A model generated the notes under the pieces. It worked only from the letters and a program-made list of their open reading frames with translations. It was not told where the DNA came from and did not search any database. Made by a program: the position numbers and the translations under genes. Shown one piece after another: positions 29,266 through 38,235 of a stretch of 42,579 nt of DNA; position 1 is the stretch's first letter; every line of letters starts with the position of its first letter. Source of the DNA: Saccharopolyspora thermophila (GTDB taxonomy: Bacteria > Actinomycetota > Actinomycetes > Mycobacteriales > Pseudonocardiaceae); contig NZ_BMMT01000026.1 of the NCBI RefSeq assembly GCF_014646075.1, positions 1 through 42,579 of the forward strand. The letters run 5' to 3'.

Positions 29266-29313
29266 GCGTTCTAGGATCTTCGCAGTTCACCGCTGAACAG
29301 GAGGTTCACCACC

Positions 29314-29595
29314 GTGATCACCGCGATCGTGCTGATCCAGACCACCGCCGACCGCCTCACCGAGGCGGCCCAGGAGATCGCCGACCTCGACGGTGTGGAC
29401 GAGGTGTACTCCTGCGCCGGTGACGTCGACCTCATCGCCATCCTGCGGGTCTCCCGCCACGAGGACCTGGCCGACATCGTGCCTGGGCGCATCAACAAGG
29501 TGCCGGGCGTCCTGGGCACGGACACCCACATCGCCTTTCGCTCCTACTCCCGCAAGGACACCGAGGCCACCTTCTCCATCGGCCTCGAGGAGTGA
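29314..29595 (+). CDS. Stand-alone Lrp/AsnC effector-domain (RAM) protein
   Basis: 93 residues with only the C-terminal ligand-binding domain of Lrp/AsnC regulators: ITAIVLIQTTADRLTEAAQE, IADLDGVDEVYSCAGDVDLI, then AILRVSRHEDLADIV, VPGVLGTDTHIAFRSYS. There is no helix-turn-helix, so it is not a DNA-binding regulator by itself. Such small proteins bind amino acids and can partner with full-length family members; the ligand here is unknown. GTG start at 29314 with AGGAGG about 9 nt upstream. Its position beside trpD is suggestive but proves nothing. Confidence 0.9.
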   Translation: MITAIVLIQTTADRLTEAAQEIADLDGVDEVYSCAGDVDLIAILRVSRHEDLADIVPGRINKVPGVLGTDTHIAFRSYSRKDTEATFSIGLEE

Positions 29596-29634
29596 GTCTC
29601 ATCCCGGGCTACGCAGGTGGCCGCTTGGCGGAGC

Positions 29635-29705
29635 CTCAGACGCCGTCTCGCCGCGGGACCGCGGGCATCGCGTATCACCGCATTCCGTGCGAGACGGCGT
29701 CTGAG
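29635..29705. repeat. 71-nt inverted-repeat element with a perfect 17-bp stem
   Basis: CTCAGACGCCGTCTCGC (29635-29651) pairs perfectly with GCGAGACGGCGTCTGAG (29689-29705) around a 37-nt loop that itself holds CCGCGG repeats. On the right it is followed by an ACCCGCGGGT palindrome and a CCTGA/TCAGG hairpin (29742-29756). It is far longer than the local terminators and lies between the AsnC-type gene and the 3' end of trpD. It could be a bidirectional terminator, a dispersed intergenic repeat or an RNA element. Confidence 0.8.
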
Positions 29706-29791
29706 AACCCGCGGGTGGTTCAGCGGCTAACACCGCTTGCCTGACGGGATCAGGTGGGTCTGCGTCCGGAGCAGGCCAGTGCACAGCCGGC

Positions 29792-30850
29792 TCAGGCGCC
29801 GAGTTCGGCGCGGAGGGCTGTGGAGCGGGTCGCCCAGCGGTCCAGGAGTTCCGCCGCGGCTCCCGAGTCGATCGCGCGGGCCGCTCGCTCCAGGCCGGCG
29901 CCGAGCTGGGCGCTCAGGTCCGCGCCGGGGCCTTCGTAGGCGACCACCGCGCCCGCGGCGTTGATCAGCACGGCGTCGCGCACCGGACCTGGGGCACCCG
30001 CCAGCAGCTCGTGGACCACCTTGGCGTTCACCGTCGCGTCGCCGCCCCGCAGGTCCTCCGGCTGGCTGTAGGCGATGCCGAACTCCCGCGGATCGATCCG
30101 CTCCTCCCAGACCGCTCCGTCGTGCACCACCCACACCGAGCTGCCCGCCGTGGTGGTGATCTCGTCCATGCCGTCGTCGCCGCGCACCAGCAGCGCGGAG
30201 TTACCGCGCGCGGCGAAGACCTCCGCCATTACCGGCGCCATCCGCACATCCGCGCAGCCGATCAGCCCGGCCGCCGGACGGGCCGGATTGGTCAGCGGCC
30301 CCAGCACGTTGAACGCGGTCGGGATGCCGATCTCGCGGCGCGGCCCGGCGGCGTGCTTCATCGCCGGGTGGAACACCGGCGCGAAGCAGAAGCCGATGCC
30401 GACCTCGTCGACGCAACGCCGCACGCCCTCCGGCGGCAGGTCGATGGCCACCCCCAGCTCCTCCAGCACGTCCGCGGTGCCGCACTTCGACGACGCGGCG
30501 CGGTTGCCGTGCTTGACCACGGTGATGCCGGAGGCGGCCAGCACGATCGAGGCCATGGTGGAAATGTTCACACTGCCCGAGCGGTCACCGCCGGTGCCGA
30601 CGACGTCCACCGCGCGTCGGGTGATCTCCAGCGGCCGGGCGTGCCTGAGCATCGCGTCGGCCATGCCGCGGACCTCGGCGGGCGTTTCGCCCTTGGCGCG
30701 CAGTGCGACCACGAAGGCCGCGACCCGCGCCGGGGTCGCCTCACCCGTCATGATCAGGTCCATCGCCCAGGCGGTGTCCTCCGCGGAGAGGTCCTCACCC
30801 GCGACCAGGCTGCTCAGCAGTCCTGCCCAGTTCCCCGCCATGGTCCCCAC
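29792..30850 (-). CDS. trpD: Anthranilate phosphoribosyltransferase
   Basis: 352 residues. TrpD joins anthranilate to PRPP, the second committed step of tryptophan synthesis. Motifs: [18 protein letters not shown] (PRPP loop), [20 protein letters not shown] (the family usually has S-x-S-A-D here), [33 protein letters not shown] and [20 protein letters not shown]. The first residues are [20 protein letters not shown]. The GTG at 30850 has AAGGA 5 nt upstream; an internal ATG at residue 4 is an alternative. It is separated from the other trp genes and corresponds to Rv2192c. Cotranscribed with the receiver-like gene upstream (38 nt gap). Confidence 0.95.
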   Translation of the reverse strand: MGTMAGNWAGLLSSLVAGEDLSAEDTAWAMDLIMTGEATPARVAAFVVALRAKGETPAEVRGMADAMLRHARPLEITRRAVDVVGTGGDRSGSVNISTMASIVLAASGITVVKHGNRAASSKCGTADVLEELGVAIDLPPEGVRRCVDEVGIGFCFAPVFHPAMKHAAGPRREIGIPTAFNVLGPLTNPARPAAGLIGCADVRMAPVMAEVFAARGNSALLVRGDDGMDEITTTAGSSVWVVHDGAVWEERIDPREFGIAYSQPEDLRGGDATVNAKVVHELLAGAPGPVRDAVLINAAGAVVAYEGPGADLSAQLGAGLERAARAIDSGAAAELLDRWATRSTALRAELGA

Positions 30851-30888
30851 GATCTTCCTTCAGAGTCGTTCCGGCCGCGAAGGCCGCC

Positions 30889-31296
30889 TCACGCCGGTAC
30901 CGGCTTGCCCTGCGTGCGCAGCACCTCGGCCACCGTCTCGGCCGCCGCGAGCGGGTCGAGCGGGTGCACGAGGACGGCATCCGCCAGCGACCAGGTCGCC
31001 AGCCACCGGTCGTCCTTGCGGCGCACCGCGACGATCACCGGCGGGCACTGCGCGATCTCGTTCTTGAGCTGCCGGGACACGCCCATGCCGCCGGTCGGCT
31101 GCGCCTCGCCGTCCAGGATCACCAGGTCCGCGTTGCCCGCGTCGACCTCGCTGAGCACATCGGCCACCGTGCCGGCCTCGATGTAGCGCAGCCGTCCCAG
31201 GTCGGGAGCGGGCCGGTGCCCGACCGCTGTGATGATCGCCTCCCGGACCTCGGGGCGATGGCTGAACACGAGGACGTTCGTTGTCTGTGTGCTCAT
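30889..31296 (-). CDS. Receiver-like (CheY-fold) protein
   Basis: 135 residues with the outline of a response-regulator receiver domain: strand 1 NVLVFSHRPEVREAI, the phosphoacceptor position in ADLVILDGEAQPTGGMGV, PPVIVAVRRKDDRWL and a final helix TVAEVLRTQ. The acidic pair after strand 1 is missing (SHRP in place of the usual DD) and the conserved lysine near the end is not evident, so it may be an unphosphorylated pseudo-receiver. No DNA-binding domain. AGGAG lies about 7 nt before the ATG. It precedes trpD on the same strand; a regulatory role is guesswork. Confidence 0.75.
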   Translation of the reverse strand: MSTQTTNVLVFSHRPEVREAIITAVGHRPAPDLGRLRYIEAGTVADVLSEVDAGNADLVILDGEAQPTGGMGVSRQLKNEIAQCPPVIVAVRRKDDRWLATWSLADAVLVHPLDPLAAAETVAEVLRTQGKPVPA

Positions 31297-31402
31297 CGAC
31301 AGCTCCTAGCTGGTCGGCGCAGGGCCGGCGGACGTACCGCCGAATATTCCCGCATGCTATCGACCCGACCGGGGCGAACAGTAGCCGCCCGGCCGAAGTG
31401 AT

Positions 31403-31663
31403 CTACCGCGCCGCCGGTTGCAGTGCGTCCCAGCCGAAGGACTGACCGCCGTGCCGCTGGGCCAGCCCGGCCATCCGCGAGCTCTCCTGTGAGCAATGTA
31501 ACGCGTCGAGTTCCTGAACACGGAGAGCGACCAGCGGGGTCAGCTCCGGCGCCGCGCACTCCGTGCCCCGCCCGCCGGGCCGCAGCTCCCAGCCGTCGGC
31601 GGCCAGCAGGGCGCGGGCGTCCGGTACCGATCCCGCCGGCAGGGCCAGGTGGTGACGCAACAC
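31403..31663 (-). CDS. Hypothetical protein, second half of a probably split gene
   Basis: 86 residues, unknown family: MLRHHLALPAGSVPDARALL, AADGWELRPGGRG, then LTPLVALRVQELDALHCSQE, RMAGLAQRHGG, FGWDALQP. It is in the same frame as the 53-residue gene just upstream, separated by one TAA (31679-31681). The two read as one 145-residue product if the stop is ignored: a predicted alpha/beta protein with [22 protein letters not shown] and a tryptophan-rich end. The GTG start at 31663 has no good ribosome-binding site of its own. Confidence 0.55.
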   Translation of the reverse strand: MLRHHLALPAGSVPDARALLAADGWELRPGGRGTECAAPELTPLVALRVQELDALHCSQESSRMAGLAQRHGGQSFGWDALQPAAR

Positions 31664-31678
31664 CGCAGGTAGATCGGG

Positions 31679-31840
31679 TTACCAGTCGGTTGCCCGGGCG
31701 AGTGCGGCCGAGGCTGCCTCGGTCTCGTCGTAGGCGATCGCCACCACTCGCAGGTCGGGGTCGTCTGCGCTGATCAGAGGCTTGCGGCGGGCCCGCCGGG
31801 CGGCTCGCAGTGCCGTCCAGCGCGCGCGGATTCCTTTCAC
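31679..31840 (-). CDS. Hypothetical protein, first half of a probably split gene
   Basis: 53 residues starting at a GTG with GGAGG 9 nt upstream: [20 protein letters not shown], then [20 protein letters not shown] and [13 protein letters not shown] before TAA. The basic N-terminal helix leads into a beta strand and a helix. It is divergent from ctaE. Too short for the ordinary ORF filter, but the ribosome-binding site and codon use support it. See the downstream entry for the in-frame continuation. Confidence 0.55.
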   Translation of the reverse strand: MKGIRARWTALRAARRARRKPLISADDPDLRVVAIAYDETEAASAALARATDW

Positions 31841-31921
31841 GGTGCGTCACCTCCGGGTCGCAATCCGATCACCCTGCGGCAGACCTCCGGACCCGAAGGC
31901 GCGAGGGGAAAACGTGCAAGA

Positions 31922-31927
31922 CATAAT
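31922..31927 (+). promoter_or_regulatory. Probable leaderless -10 box for ctaE
   Basis: CATAAT lies 7 nt before the GTG at 31935. No Shine-Dalgarno sequence precedes any of the candidate starts. Confidence 0.45.
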
Positions 31928-31934
31928 GCGTCGC

Positions 31935-32537
31935 GTGACAACGGCAGCGCCCTCAATCAGTCAACGCGTGCACTCGCTGAACCGGCCGAACATGGTCAGC
32001 GTGGGCACCATCGTTTGGTTGGCCAGCGAGCTGATGTTCTTCGCTGGGCTCTTCGCCATGTTCTTCACGGTGAAGGCGCAGAACGAGGGCGAGTGGCCAC
32101 CACCGCCCACTCACCTGAACCTCCCGTACGCCCTCCCGTTCACGATCATCCTGGTGGCGTCCTCGTTCACCTGCCAGTGGGGCGTGTTCGCGGCGGAGCG
32201 GGGTGACGTCTTCGGTCTCCGCCGGTGGTACGTGATCACGCTGATCATGGGCACGGTCTTCGTGCTCGGGCAGGCCGGTGAGTACTACCAGCTGATCACC
32301 GAGCACGCGACCACGATCGCGTCGTCGGCCTACGGGACCGTCTTCTACATGACGACCGGCTTCCACGGGCTGCACGTCATCGGCGGGCTGATCGCCTTCG
32401 TCTTCCTGATCATCCGGACGAAGCTCAGCAAGTTCACGCCCGCACAGGCGATCGCCGCCATCGTGGTGTCGTACTACTGGCACTTCGTGGACATCGTGTG
32501 GATCGGCCTGTTCGCCGTCATCTACCTCGTCCCCTGA
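31935..32537 (+). CDS. ctaE: Cytochrome c oxidase subunit III
   Basis: 200-residue heme-copper oxidase subunit III with about five membrane helices: [86 protein letters not shown]. It stabilises the proton-pumping CtaD subunit, which is not in the window. I chose the GTG at 31935 ([19 protein letters not shown]) because it is 7 nt after CATAAT and matches the family N-terminus; the ATG three codons upstream is inside or next to that box. First gene of ctaE-qcrC-qcrA-qcrB. Confidence 0.95.
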   Translation: MTTAAPSISQRVHSLNRPNMVSVGTIVWLASELMFFAGLFAMFFTVKAQNEGEWPPPPTHLNLPYALPFTIILVASSFTCQWGVFAAERGDVFGLRRWYVITLIMGTVFVLGQAGEYYQLITEHATTIASSAYGTVFYMTTGFHGLHVIGGLIAFVFLIIRTKLSKFTPAQAIAAIVVSYYWHFVDIVWIGLFAVIYLVP

Positions 32538-32627
32538 TGGCTGGAGCCATGTCGCATTGATGATCGGCTTCTCAACGCGAGGTCGAAACCGAACACCCCC
32601 AACCGGACAGCAAGGGTTGCCGCACTC

Positions 32628-33434
32628 ATGACCACCAACAAGAAACGGAACCGCGCGGGCTCGAAGCTTAAGCGGCGGATCTCCGGTGTACTGGCGCTGG
32701 GCATCGCGCTGGTGGGTGCCGGTGGGCTGTACACCGTCGTGACTCCCGAGCCGCAGACCGCGCACGCCGCCGCGGACCCGGCTTTGGTGAGGCAGGGCGA
32801 GCAGCTCTACAACAACGCCTGCATCACCTGCCACGGCGCCAACCTGCAGGGCGTCCAGGACCGCGGGCCGAGCCTGGTTGGCGTCGGCGAGGCGGCTGTG
32901 CACTTCCAGGTCTCCACCGGCCGGATGCCGATGGTGCGCCAGGAGGCGCAGGCGATGCGCAAGCCACCGAAGTTCTCCCCGGAGGAGATCGACGCGCTGG
33001 CCGCCTACGTGCAGACCTACGGCGGTGGCCCGGAGTCGCCAAAGGAGACCGGCAAGGCGCTGCAGGGCGATGACCCCGCCCGCGGTGGTGAGCTCTACCG
33101 GCTCAACTGCGCGTCCTGCCACAACTTCACCGGCCGGGGCATCGCGATGTCCTCCGGCAAGTTCGCGCCGAACCTGCACCAGGCCACCGAGCAGGACATC
33201 TACGAGGCGATGCTCACCGGCCCGCAGAACATGCCGAAGTTCTCGGACCGGCAGCTCACGCCGGAGGAGAAGAAGGACATCATCGCCTACATCAAGTCGG
33301 TGACCAACGGGAACAACAACCCCGGTGGTAACGACCTCGGCGGCTACGGGCCGGGGCCGGAGACGGTGATCGCGTGGGTCGTCGGGCTCGGCGCGCTGAT
33401 CGGCCTCACCCTGTGGATCGGAGCCAGGGCATGA
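32628..33434 (+). CDS. qcrC: Diheme cytochrome c subunit of the bcc complex
   Basis: 268 residues. A signal-anchor helix ([19 protein letters not shown], 20-38) precedes two cytochrome c domains with heme motifs CITCH (65-69) and CASCH (161-165). The axial methionine candidates lie in TGRMPM and NMPKF, and a C-terminal helix ([18 protein letters not shown]) anchors the protein. Two hemes let QcrC replace a soluble cytochrome c and carry electrons directly to CtaC, as established for actinobacterial supercomplexes. It starts 90 nt after ctaE and overlaps qcrA by ATGA. Confidence 0.96.
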   Translation: MTTNKKRNRAGSKLKRRISGVLALGIALVGAGGLYTVVTPEPQTAHAAADPALVRQGEQLYNNACITCHGANLQGVQDRGPSLVGVGEAAVHFQVSTGRMPMVRQEAQAMRKPPKFSPEEIDALAAYVQTYGGGPESPKETGKALQGDDPARGGELYRLNCASCHNFTGRGIAMSSGKFAPNLHQATEQDIYEAMLTGPQNMPKFSDRQLTPEEKKDIIAYIKSVTNGNNNPGGNDLGGYGPGPETVIAWVVGLGALIGLTLWIGARA

Positions 33435-34555
33435 GTGAGCAGAAGAAGGATTACACCGAGGCCGAACTGGCCGAGATGAGCCGTGAAGAGAAGGTCCGGC
33501 TCGGCCTGGCCCTCGACGACGTCGAACTCGTCGAGTACCGGGACAACTGGCCCGTCAAGGGCACCCGCGCGGAGCGCCGGGCGGAGCGCTCGGTTGCCGC
33601 CTGGTTCGCGCTCGCCGGTCTGTCGGCACTGGCGTTCATCGCGGTCTTCGTCTTCTGGCCGTGGGGCTACCAGCCACCGTCGGACCCGACCGCGCACTTC
33701 ATCTATTCGCTGTACAACCCGCTGATCGGTTTCTTCTTCGGCCTGGCGATCCTGGCCGTGGGCATCGGCGTGGTGCAGTACCAGAAGAAGTTCATCCCGC
33801 ACGAGGTCGCCGTGCAGCAGCGTCACGACGGCCACGGCTCCAGCGAGGTGGACCGGCAGACCACGGCCGCGCTGCTGGCCGACGCGGGCGAGCGCAGCGG
33901 CATCGCCCGCCGGTCGATGATCAAGCGCACCGCCGGTTTCGGTATCGGGGCGTTCGGCGTCGGCGCCGGGGTCTTCGCCCTCGGCGGCCTGGTCCGCAAC
34001 CCGTGGGCCGAGCAGGGACAGGCGTCCCTGCTGCACACCGGCTGGCTGTCGGAGACCGGCGAGAAGACCTACCTGCGCCGCGACACCGGCGACCCGCACG
34101 AGGTCTCGCTGGTGCGCCCGGAGGACATCGACGCCGGCGGCTTCGAGACGGTCTTCCCGTTCCGGGAGTCCATGCGGCACAACGAGCACGAGCTCGTCTC
34201 CTCGATGCGCAAGGGCGACGCGCCGGTCATGCTGATCCGGCTCCGCCCCGGCAGCAAGCCGATCAAGCGCAAGGGGCAGGAGGACTTCAACTACGGCGAC
34301 TACTACGCCTACTCGAAGATCTGCACGCACCTGGGCTGCCCGACCTCGCTGTTCGAGCAGCAGACCGGGCGCCTGCTCTGCCCGTGCCACCAGTCGCAGT
34401 TCGACGTGGTCAACACCTATGCCAAGCCGGTGTTCGGCCCGGCCACCCGTGCGCTGCCCCAGCTGCCGATCACGGTGGACGAGGACGGCTACTTCGTGGC
34501 GAAAGGCGACTTCATCGAGCCCGTCGGTCCGGCGTACTGGGAGCGTAAGTCATGA
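33431..34555 (+). CDS. qcrA: Rieske iron-sulfur subunit of the bcc complex
   Basis: 374 residues. Three N-terminal membrane helices (about 55-77, 95-115 and 168-188) distinguish it from the single-helix proteobacterial form. The 2Fe-2S site is CTHLGC (Cys298, His300, Cys303) and CPCHQS (Cys317, Cys319, His320); Cys298, His300, Cys317 and His320 bind the cluster, and Cys303-Cys319 would form the disulfide. It moves electrons from menaquinol at QcrB to QcrC. Start ATG overlaps the qcrC stop and its own stop overlaps the qcrB start (both ATGA), so translation is coupled. Confidence 0.96.
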   Translation: MSEQKKDYTEAELAEMSREEKVRLGLALDDVELVEYRDNWPVKGTRAERRAERSVAAWFALAGLSALAFIAVFVFWPWGYQPPSDPTAHFIYSLYNPLIGFFFGLAILAVGIGVVQYQKKFIPHEVAVQQRHDGHGSSEVDRQTTAALLADAGERSGIARRSMIKRTAGFGIGAFGVGAGVFALGGLVRNPWAEQGQASLLHTGWLSETGEKTYLRRDTGDPHEVSLVRPEDIDAGGFETVFPFRESMRHNEHELVSSMRKGDAPVMLIRLRPGSKPIKRKGQEDFNYGDYYAYSKICTHLGCPTSLFEQQTGRLLCPCHQSQFDVVNTYAKPVFGPATRALPQLPITVDEDGYFVAKGDFIEPVGPAYWERKS

Positions 34556-36207
34556 GTTCGATCACCACGCCCACGAAGGGAGAGAGCAGGCTGTACCGCA
34601 AGGCCGCGCAGGCGGCCGACGAGCTGGACTCGCGGTACCGCCTGGCTCCCGGCCTGCGGCGGCAGCTGAACAAGGTCTTCCCGACGCACTGGTCGTTCCT
34701 GCTCGGCGAGATCGCGCTCTACACGTTCATCCTGCTGCTGGTCACGGGCACCTACCTGGCGTTCTTCTTCGACCCCTCGATGCAGGAGGTCGAGTACCAG
34801 GGCGTGTTCACCAACCTGCGCGGCGTGGAGATGTCGCGGGCGTTCGAGAGCGCGCTGAACATCTCCTTCGAGGTCCGCGGCGGTCTGTTCGCCCGCCAGC
34901 TGCACCACTGGGCGGCGCTGCTGTTCATGGCGTCGATGGTGGCGCACATGCTGCGCATCTTCTTCACCGGCGCGTTCCGGCGGCCGCGTGAGACGAACTG
35001 GATGATCGGCGTCACGCTGTTCATCCTCGGCATGTTCGAGGGCTTCACCGGCTACTCGCTGCCGGACGACCTGCTGTCCGGCACCGGTGTCCGTATCGCC
35101 TCCGGCATCGTGATGTCGATCCCGGTGGTGGGCACCTGGATCCACTGGATCCTGTTCGGTTCGGAGTTCCCCGGCACCGACCTGATCCCGCGGTTCTACC
35201 TGTTCCACGTGTTCCTGCTGCCGGGCCTGATCCTGGGTCTGGTCGCGGCGCACCTGGCGCTGGTCTGGTACCAGAAGCACACCCAGTTCCCGGGTGTGCG
35301 GCGCACCGAGGGCAACGTCGTCGGCGTGCGGATCATGCCGGTGTTCGCGGTCAAGGCCGGTGGCTTCTTCGCCATGGTGGTCGGCGTCTGCGCGATCATG
35401 GCGGGTGTCTTCCAGATCAACCCGATCTGGAACCTCGGCCCGTACATCGCCTCGCAGATCTCGGCGGCCTCGCAGCCGGACTGGTACATGATCTGGACCG
35501 ACGGTTCGAGCCGGTTGTGGCCCGCCTGGGAGGTCTACCTCGGGCCGTTCACCATCCCGGCGGTGTTCTTCCCGACGGTGCTGTTCATGGGCCTGATCTT
35601 CACGGTCGCGATCTTCTACCCGGCGATCGAGCGGAAGCTGACCAAGGACGACGCGCACCACAACCTGCTGCAGCGGCCGCGTGACGTGCCGGTCCGCACC
35701 TCGCTGGGCGTCATGGCGCTGACGTTCTTCGGCGTGCTGATGATCTCGGGTGTCAACGACATCATCGCGTTCCAGTTCAACATCTCGCTGAACGCGATGA
35801 CGTGGGCGGGCCGCATCGGCCTGCTGGTGCTGCCGCCGCTGGCGTACTACCTCACGTACCGGCTGTGCCTGGGCCTGCAGCGCAGCGACCGGGAGGTGCT
35901 GGAGCACGGTGTCGAGACCGGCATCATCAAGCGCCTGCCGCACGGTGAGTTCATCGAGGTCCACCAGCCACTGGGTCCGGTGGACGAGCACGGCCACCCG
36001 GAGCCGCTGCCCTACCAGGGCGCTCCGGTGCCGAAGAAGATGAACAAGCTGGGCGCGGCCGGTCACCCGGTCCCGGGCAGCCTGCTGCGGCCGGACCCGG
36101 TGGAGGAGAGCCGGGCGCTGGAGCGGGCCCGCCGCGAGGACGAGGTCCGCGAGCTGCAGGAGCGCGAGGAGCTGACCGCGGGCAAGCCGCAGCAGCCCAC
36201 CGAGTGA
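34552..36207 (+). CDS. qcrB: Cytochrome b subunit of the bcc complex
   Basis: 551 residues, the normal length for actinobacterial QcrB. Heme b ligands are probably His118/His132 ([19 protein letters not shown]) and His219/His234 ([20 protein letters not shown]). The quinol-site motif QPDWYMIW (308-315) replaces the PEWY of other bacteria. At least eight helices and a long charged C-terminal tail (about 430-551) are visible. It oxidises menaquinol; its quinol site is the target of imidazopyridine-type inhibitors in mycobacteria. Last gene of the operon, followed by a strong terminator. Confidence 0.97.
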   Translation: MSSITTPTKGESRLYRKAAQAADELDSRYRLAPGLRRQLNKVFPTHWSFLLGEIALYTFILLLVTGTYLAFFFDPSMQEVEYQGVFTNLRGVEMSRAFESALNISFEVRGGLFARQLHHWAALLFMASMVAHMLRIFFTGAFRRPRETNWMIGVTLFILGMFEGFTGYSLPDDLLSGTGVRIASGIVMSIPVVGTWIHWILFGSEFPGTDLIPRFYLFHVFLLPGLILGLVAAHLALVWYQKHTQFPGVRRTEGNVVGVRIMPVFAVKAGGFFAMVVGVCAIMAGVFQINPIWNLGPYIASQISAASQPDWYMIWTDGSSRLWPAWEVYLGPFTIPAVFFPTVLFMGLIFTVAIFYPAIERKLTKDDAHHNLLQRPRDVPVRTSLGVMALTFFGVLMISGVNDIIAFQFNISLNAMTWAGRIGLLVLPPLAYYLTYRLCLGLQRSDREVLEHGVETGIIKRLPHGEFIEVHQPLGPVDEHGHPEPLPYQGAPVPKKMNKLGAAGHPVPGSLLRPDPVEESRALERARREDEVRELQEREELTAGKPQQPTE

Positions 36208-36259
36208 GCAACCCCCGGGGCCCGCACCCGGACCCCGGCCCAGCCGAAGTCACAGAGCG

Positions 36260-36295
36260 AAGGGCACCTTCGACCACCCGGTCGAAGGTGCCCTT
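36260..36295 (+). terminator. Strong terminator of the ctaE-qcrCAB operon
   Basis: Perfect 16-bp stem AAGGGCACCTTCGACC (36260-36275) with GGTCGAAGGTGCCCTT (36280-36295) and a 4-nt loop, followed by TCC. The strongest hairpin in the window for its size. Confidence 0.93.
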
Positions 36296-36439
36296 TCCTC
36301 GTTCCGCCAACCGCGCCTTATTCCCAAGTTTGCCCAGTTCCAGGTTTGTTTGCCTGAATTCGGAAATCCCTGTTCAGCCATCCGCGGGTGGCCCGGCGCG
36401 TGGGCACGGGGGCTTTCGTGCTGGGGCGGGGGCGCCGGG

Positions 36440-38158
36440 TCAGTCGATGGCGGCGTAGGGGGTGTGGCCCGTGATCGCCTTGTCCAGCCAGTTGCGCCAC
36501 GAGCCCGCGCACCCCGCCGGCTCGGTCCACGGCACCGCGGTGCGCACCAGGCGGGTGCCGCCCGTGGTCAGCCAGCGGTAGACGACGCGCGCCTCGTCGA
36601 CGGTCGTGCCGTGCAGCGGCCCGGCGCCAGGCAGCACCGTCTCCGCCGACGCCTGCAGCAGGTCCACCACCGGCATCGGTGGGACACCGCGACGCGCGGT
36701 GCCCGCGGCGGCGAGCCGGCCGTGCCGGATCACCGACAGGTGCCAGCCGCCGCGGCCGTCCGGTCGGGCGGCGACGAGTTCGGGGACGGCGGTCAACGCC
36801 GCCAGCCGCTGCCCCCGGTCCAGGGAGCGCACCAGCGCCGCCAGCTGGTCGCGGTGCACCGCGGCGTCCTCGAAGCGCTGCGCGTCCGACAGGCGGTCCA
36901 GCTCACCCCGCAGGCGGTCCAGGACGGCGTCGCTGCGGCCCTGGATGACCTCCCGGATGGAGACCACCGCGGGCTCGTACTCGGCGACGCTCTGCCGTCC
37001 CGCGCAGGGCGCCCCGCAGCGCCCCAACTCGTACAGGGCGCACGGGCGGCCCCGGGGATCGCGGGCCGGGATCCGTTCGGTGCAGCGCCGCACGGAGGTG
37101 GCGGCCTGGAGCGCTTCCACGGCTTCAGCCGCCGCCTGCCGCGACACGAAGGGCCCGAGGGCGTCTTGCTTCGGGGTGCGCACGATCGACAGCCTGGGGA
37201 ACGGCTCGTCGGTGAGCACAATCCACCAGGCGCGCTGCGGGAACTTCGAGCGCCGGTTGTAGCGCGGCTGGTGCGCGGACAGCAGCCGCAGCTCGCGGAC
37301 CTCGGCCTCGAGCGGGTGCGCGCAGGTCACGTGGTCCACCCGGTGCGCGAGGGCGACCATCTCCTTGATCCGGCTGCGCCGCTCCCCGGCGGTGAAGTAC
37401 TGCCGGACCCGCCGCCGCAGGTCGGTCGCCGTCCCCACGTACAGCACCTCGTCGCCGGGGCCGCGGAACAGGTAGACGCCCGGTGCGTGGGGGAGGCCGT
37501 CGGCGAGACCGCGCTTGCGGCGCTGGTGGGGCGTGACGTCCGGCAGGTGCTCGAGCAGGTCCTCCAGGGTCCGCACCCCGAGCGAGCCGACCCGCTCCAG
37601 CAGCGAGTGCAGCACGTCCACGGTCGCCCGGGCGTCGTCCAGCGCGCGGTGCACCGGCTCGGTGCGGGCGTTGAGCACGCGGGCCAGCGTGCCCAGCTTG
37701 TAGTTGGGCGTCTCGTCGCGGGTCAGCACCCGCCGGGCCAGCCGCACGGTGTCCACCACCTGCGGCTTGGGCCACCGCAGGCCGAGCCGCTCGCACCCGG
37801 CGCGCAGGAACCCGATGTCGAACGGGGCGTTGTGCGCCACCAGCACGCTGCCGCGGCAGAACTCCAGAAACGCCGGAAGCACGCTGTCCAGTCGCGGCGC
37901 GTCGACGACCATCGCCTCGGTGATGCCGGTGATCGCCACGATCGAGGGCGGGATGCCGCGCTCCGGGTTGACCAGGGTGGCGAACTCGCCGAGCACCTCG
38001 CCGCCGCGGACCTTCACCGCGCCGATCTCGGTGACGGCGTCCCGGGCGCGGTCACCGCCGGTGGTCTCCAGGTCGACGATCACGAACGTGACCTCGTGCA
38101 GCGGGACTTCCTCGGTACCGGCGAGCTCGTCGAAGGACAGTTGTGGGTGCGCGGACAT
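36440..38158 (-). CDS. DEDDh 3'-5' exonuclease fused to a GIY-YIG (UvrC-like) nuclease domain
   Basis: 572 residues. The N-terminal third is a DnaQ-like exonuclease: VIVDLETTGGDRARDAVTEIG (first Asp/Glu), VLVAHNAPFDIGFLRAG, and HRALDDARATVDVLHSLLE (His and last Asp). At about 225-305 there is a GIY-YIG domain: APGVYLFRGPGDEVLYVGTA with DLRRRVRQYF. The remainder resembles the UvrC-linked region with cysteines in CALYELGRCGAPCAGRQ and a UvrB-contact-like helix pair (SDAQRFEDAAVHRDQLAALV). This is the Rv2191 type found in many actinobacteria; its repair role is not well defined. The ATG at 38158 is 8 nt behind TACGGT. Confidence 0.92.
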   Translation of the reverse strand: MSAHPQLSFDELAGTEEVPLHEVTFVIVDLETTGGDRARDAVTEIGAVKVRGGEVLGEFATLVNPERGIPPSIVAITGITEAMVVDAPRLDSVLPAFLEFCRGSVLVAHNAPFDIGFLRAGCERLGLRWPKPQVVDTVRLARRVLTRDETPNYKLGTLARVLNARTEPVHRALDDARATVDVLHSLLERVGSLGVRTLEDLLEHLPDVTPHQRRKRGLADGLPHAPGVYLFRGPGDEVLYVGTATDLRRRVRQYFTAGERRSRIKEMVALAHRVDHVTCAHPLEAEVRELRLLSAHQPRYNRRSKFPQRAWWIVLTDEPFPRLSIVRTPKQDALGPFVSRQAAAEAVEALQAATSVRRCTERIPARDPRGRPCALYELGRCGAPCAGRQSVAEYEPAVVSIREVIQGRSDAVLDRLRGELDRLSDAQRFEDAAVHRDQLAALVRSLDRGQRLAALTAVPELVAARPDGRGGWHLSVIRHGRLAAAGTARRGVPPMPVVDLLQASAETVLPGAGPLHGTTVDEARVVYRWLTTGGTRLVRTAVPWTEPAGCAGSWRNWLDKAITGHTPYAAID

Positions 38159-38166
38159 CGGTGATC

Positions 38167-38172
38167 ACCGTA
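38167..38172 (-). promoter_or_regulatory. Probable -10 box for the exonuclease gene
   Basis: TACGGT on the minus strand, 8 nt before the ATG at 38158. It is one half of a compact divergent promoter pair with the NYN gene. Confidence 0.4.
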
Positions 38173-38223
38173 CGTCCCGCTACCGACAGGGCCGGTGGAT
38201 GCGGGAACCGCAGCCGCAGCCAT

Positions 38224-38229
38224 TAGCCT
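38224..38229 (+). promoter_or_regulatory. Leaderless -10 box for the NYN gene
   Basis: TAGCCT, 6 nt before the GTG at 38236. An ATG at 38230 directly abuts the box and would lie upstream of the expected transcription start. Confidence 0.45.
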
Positions 38230-38235
38230 ATGAGG

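Noticed and set aside
29711..29765. tRNA-like string GCGGGTGGTTCAGCGGCTAAC
   Set aside because: It resembles the acceptor and D-arm of a tRNA-Gly, but no matching CACCCGC 3' acceptor strand, TTCGA loop or seven-base anticodon loop follows.
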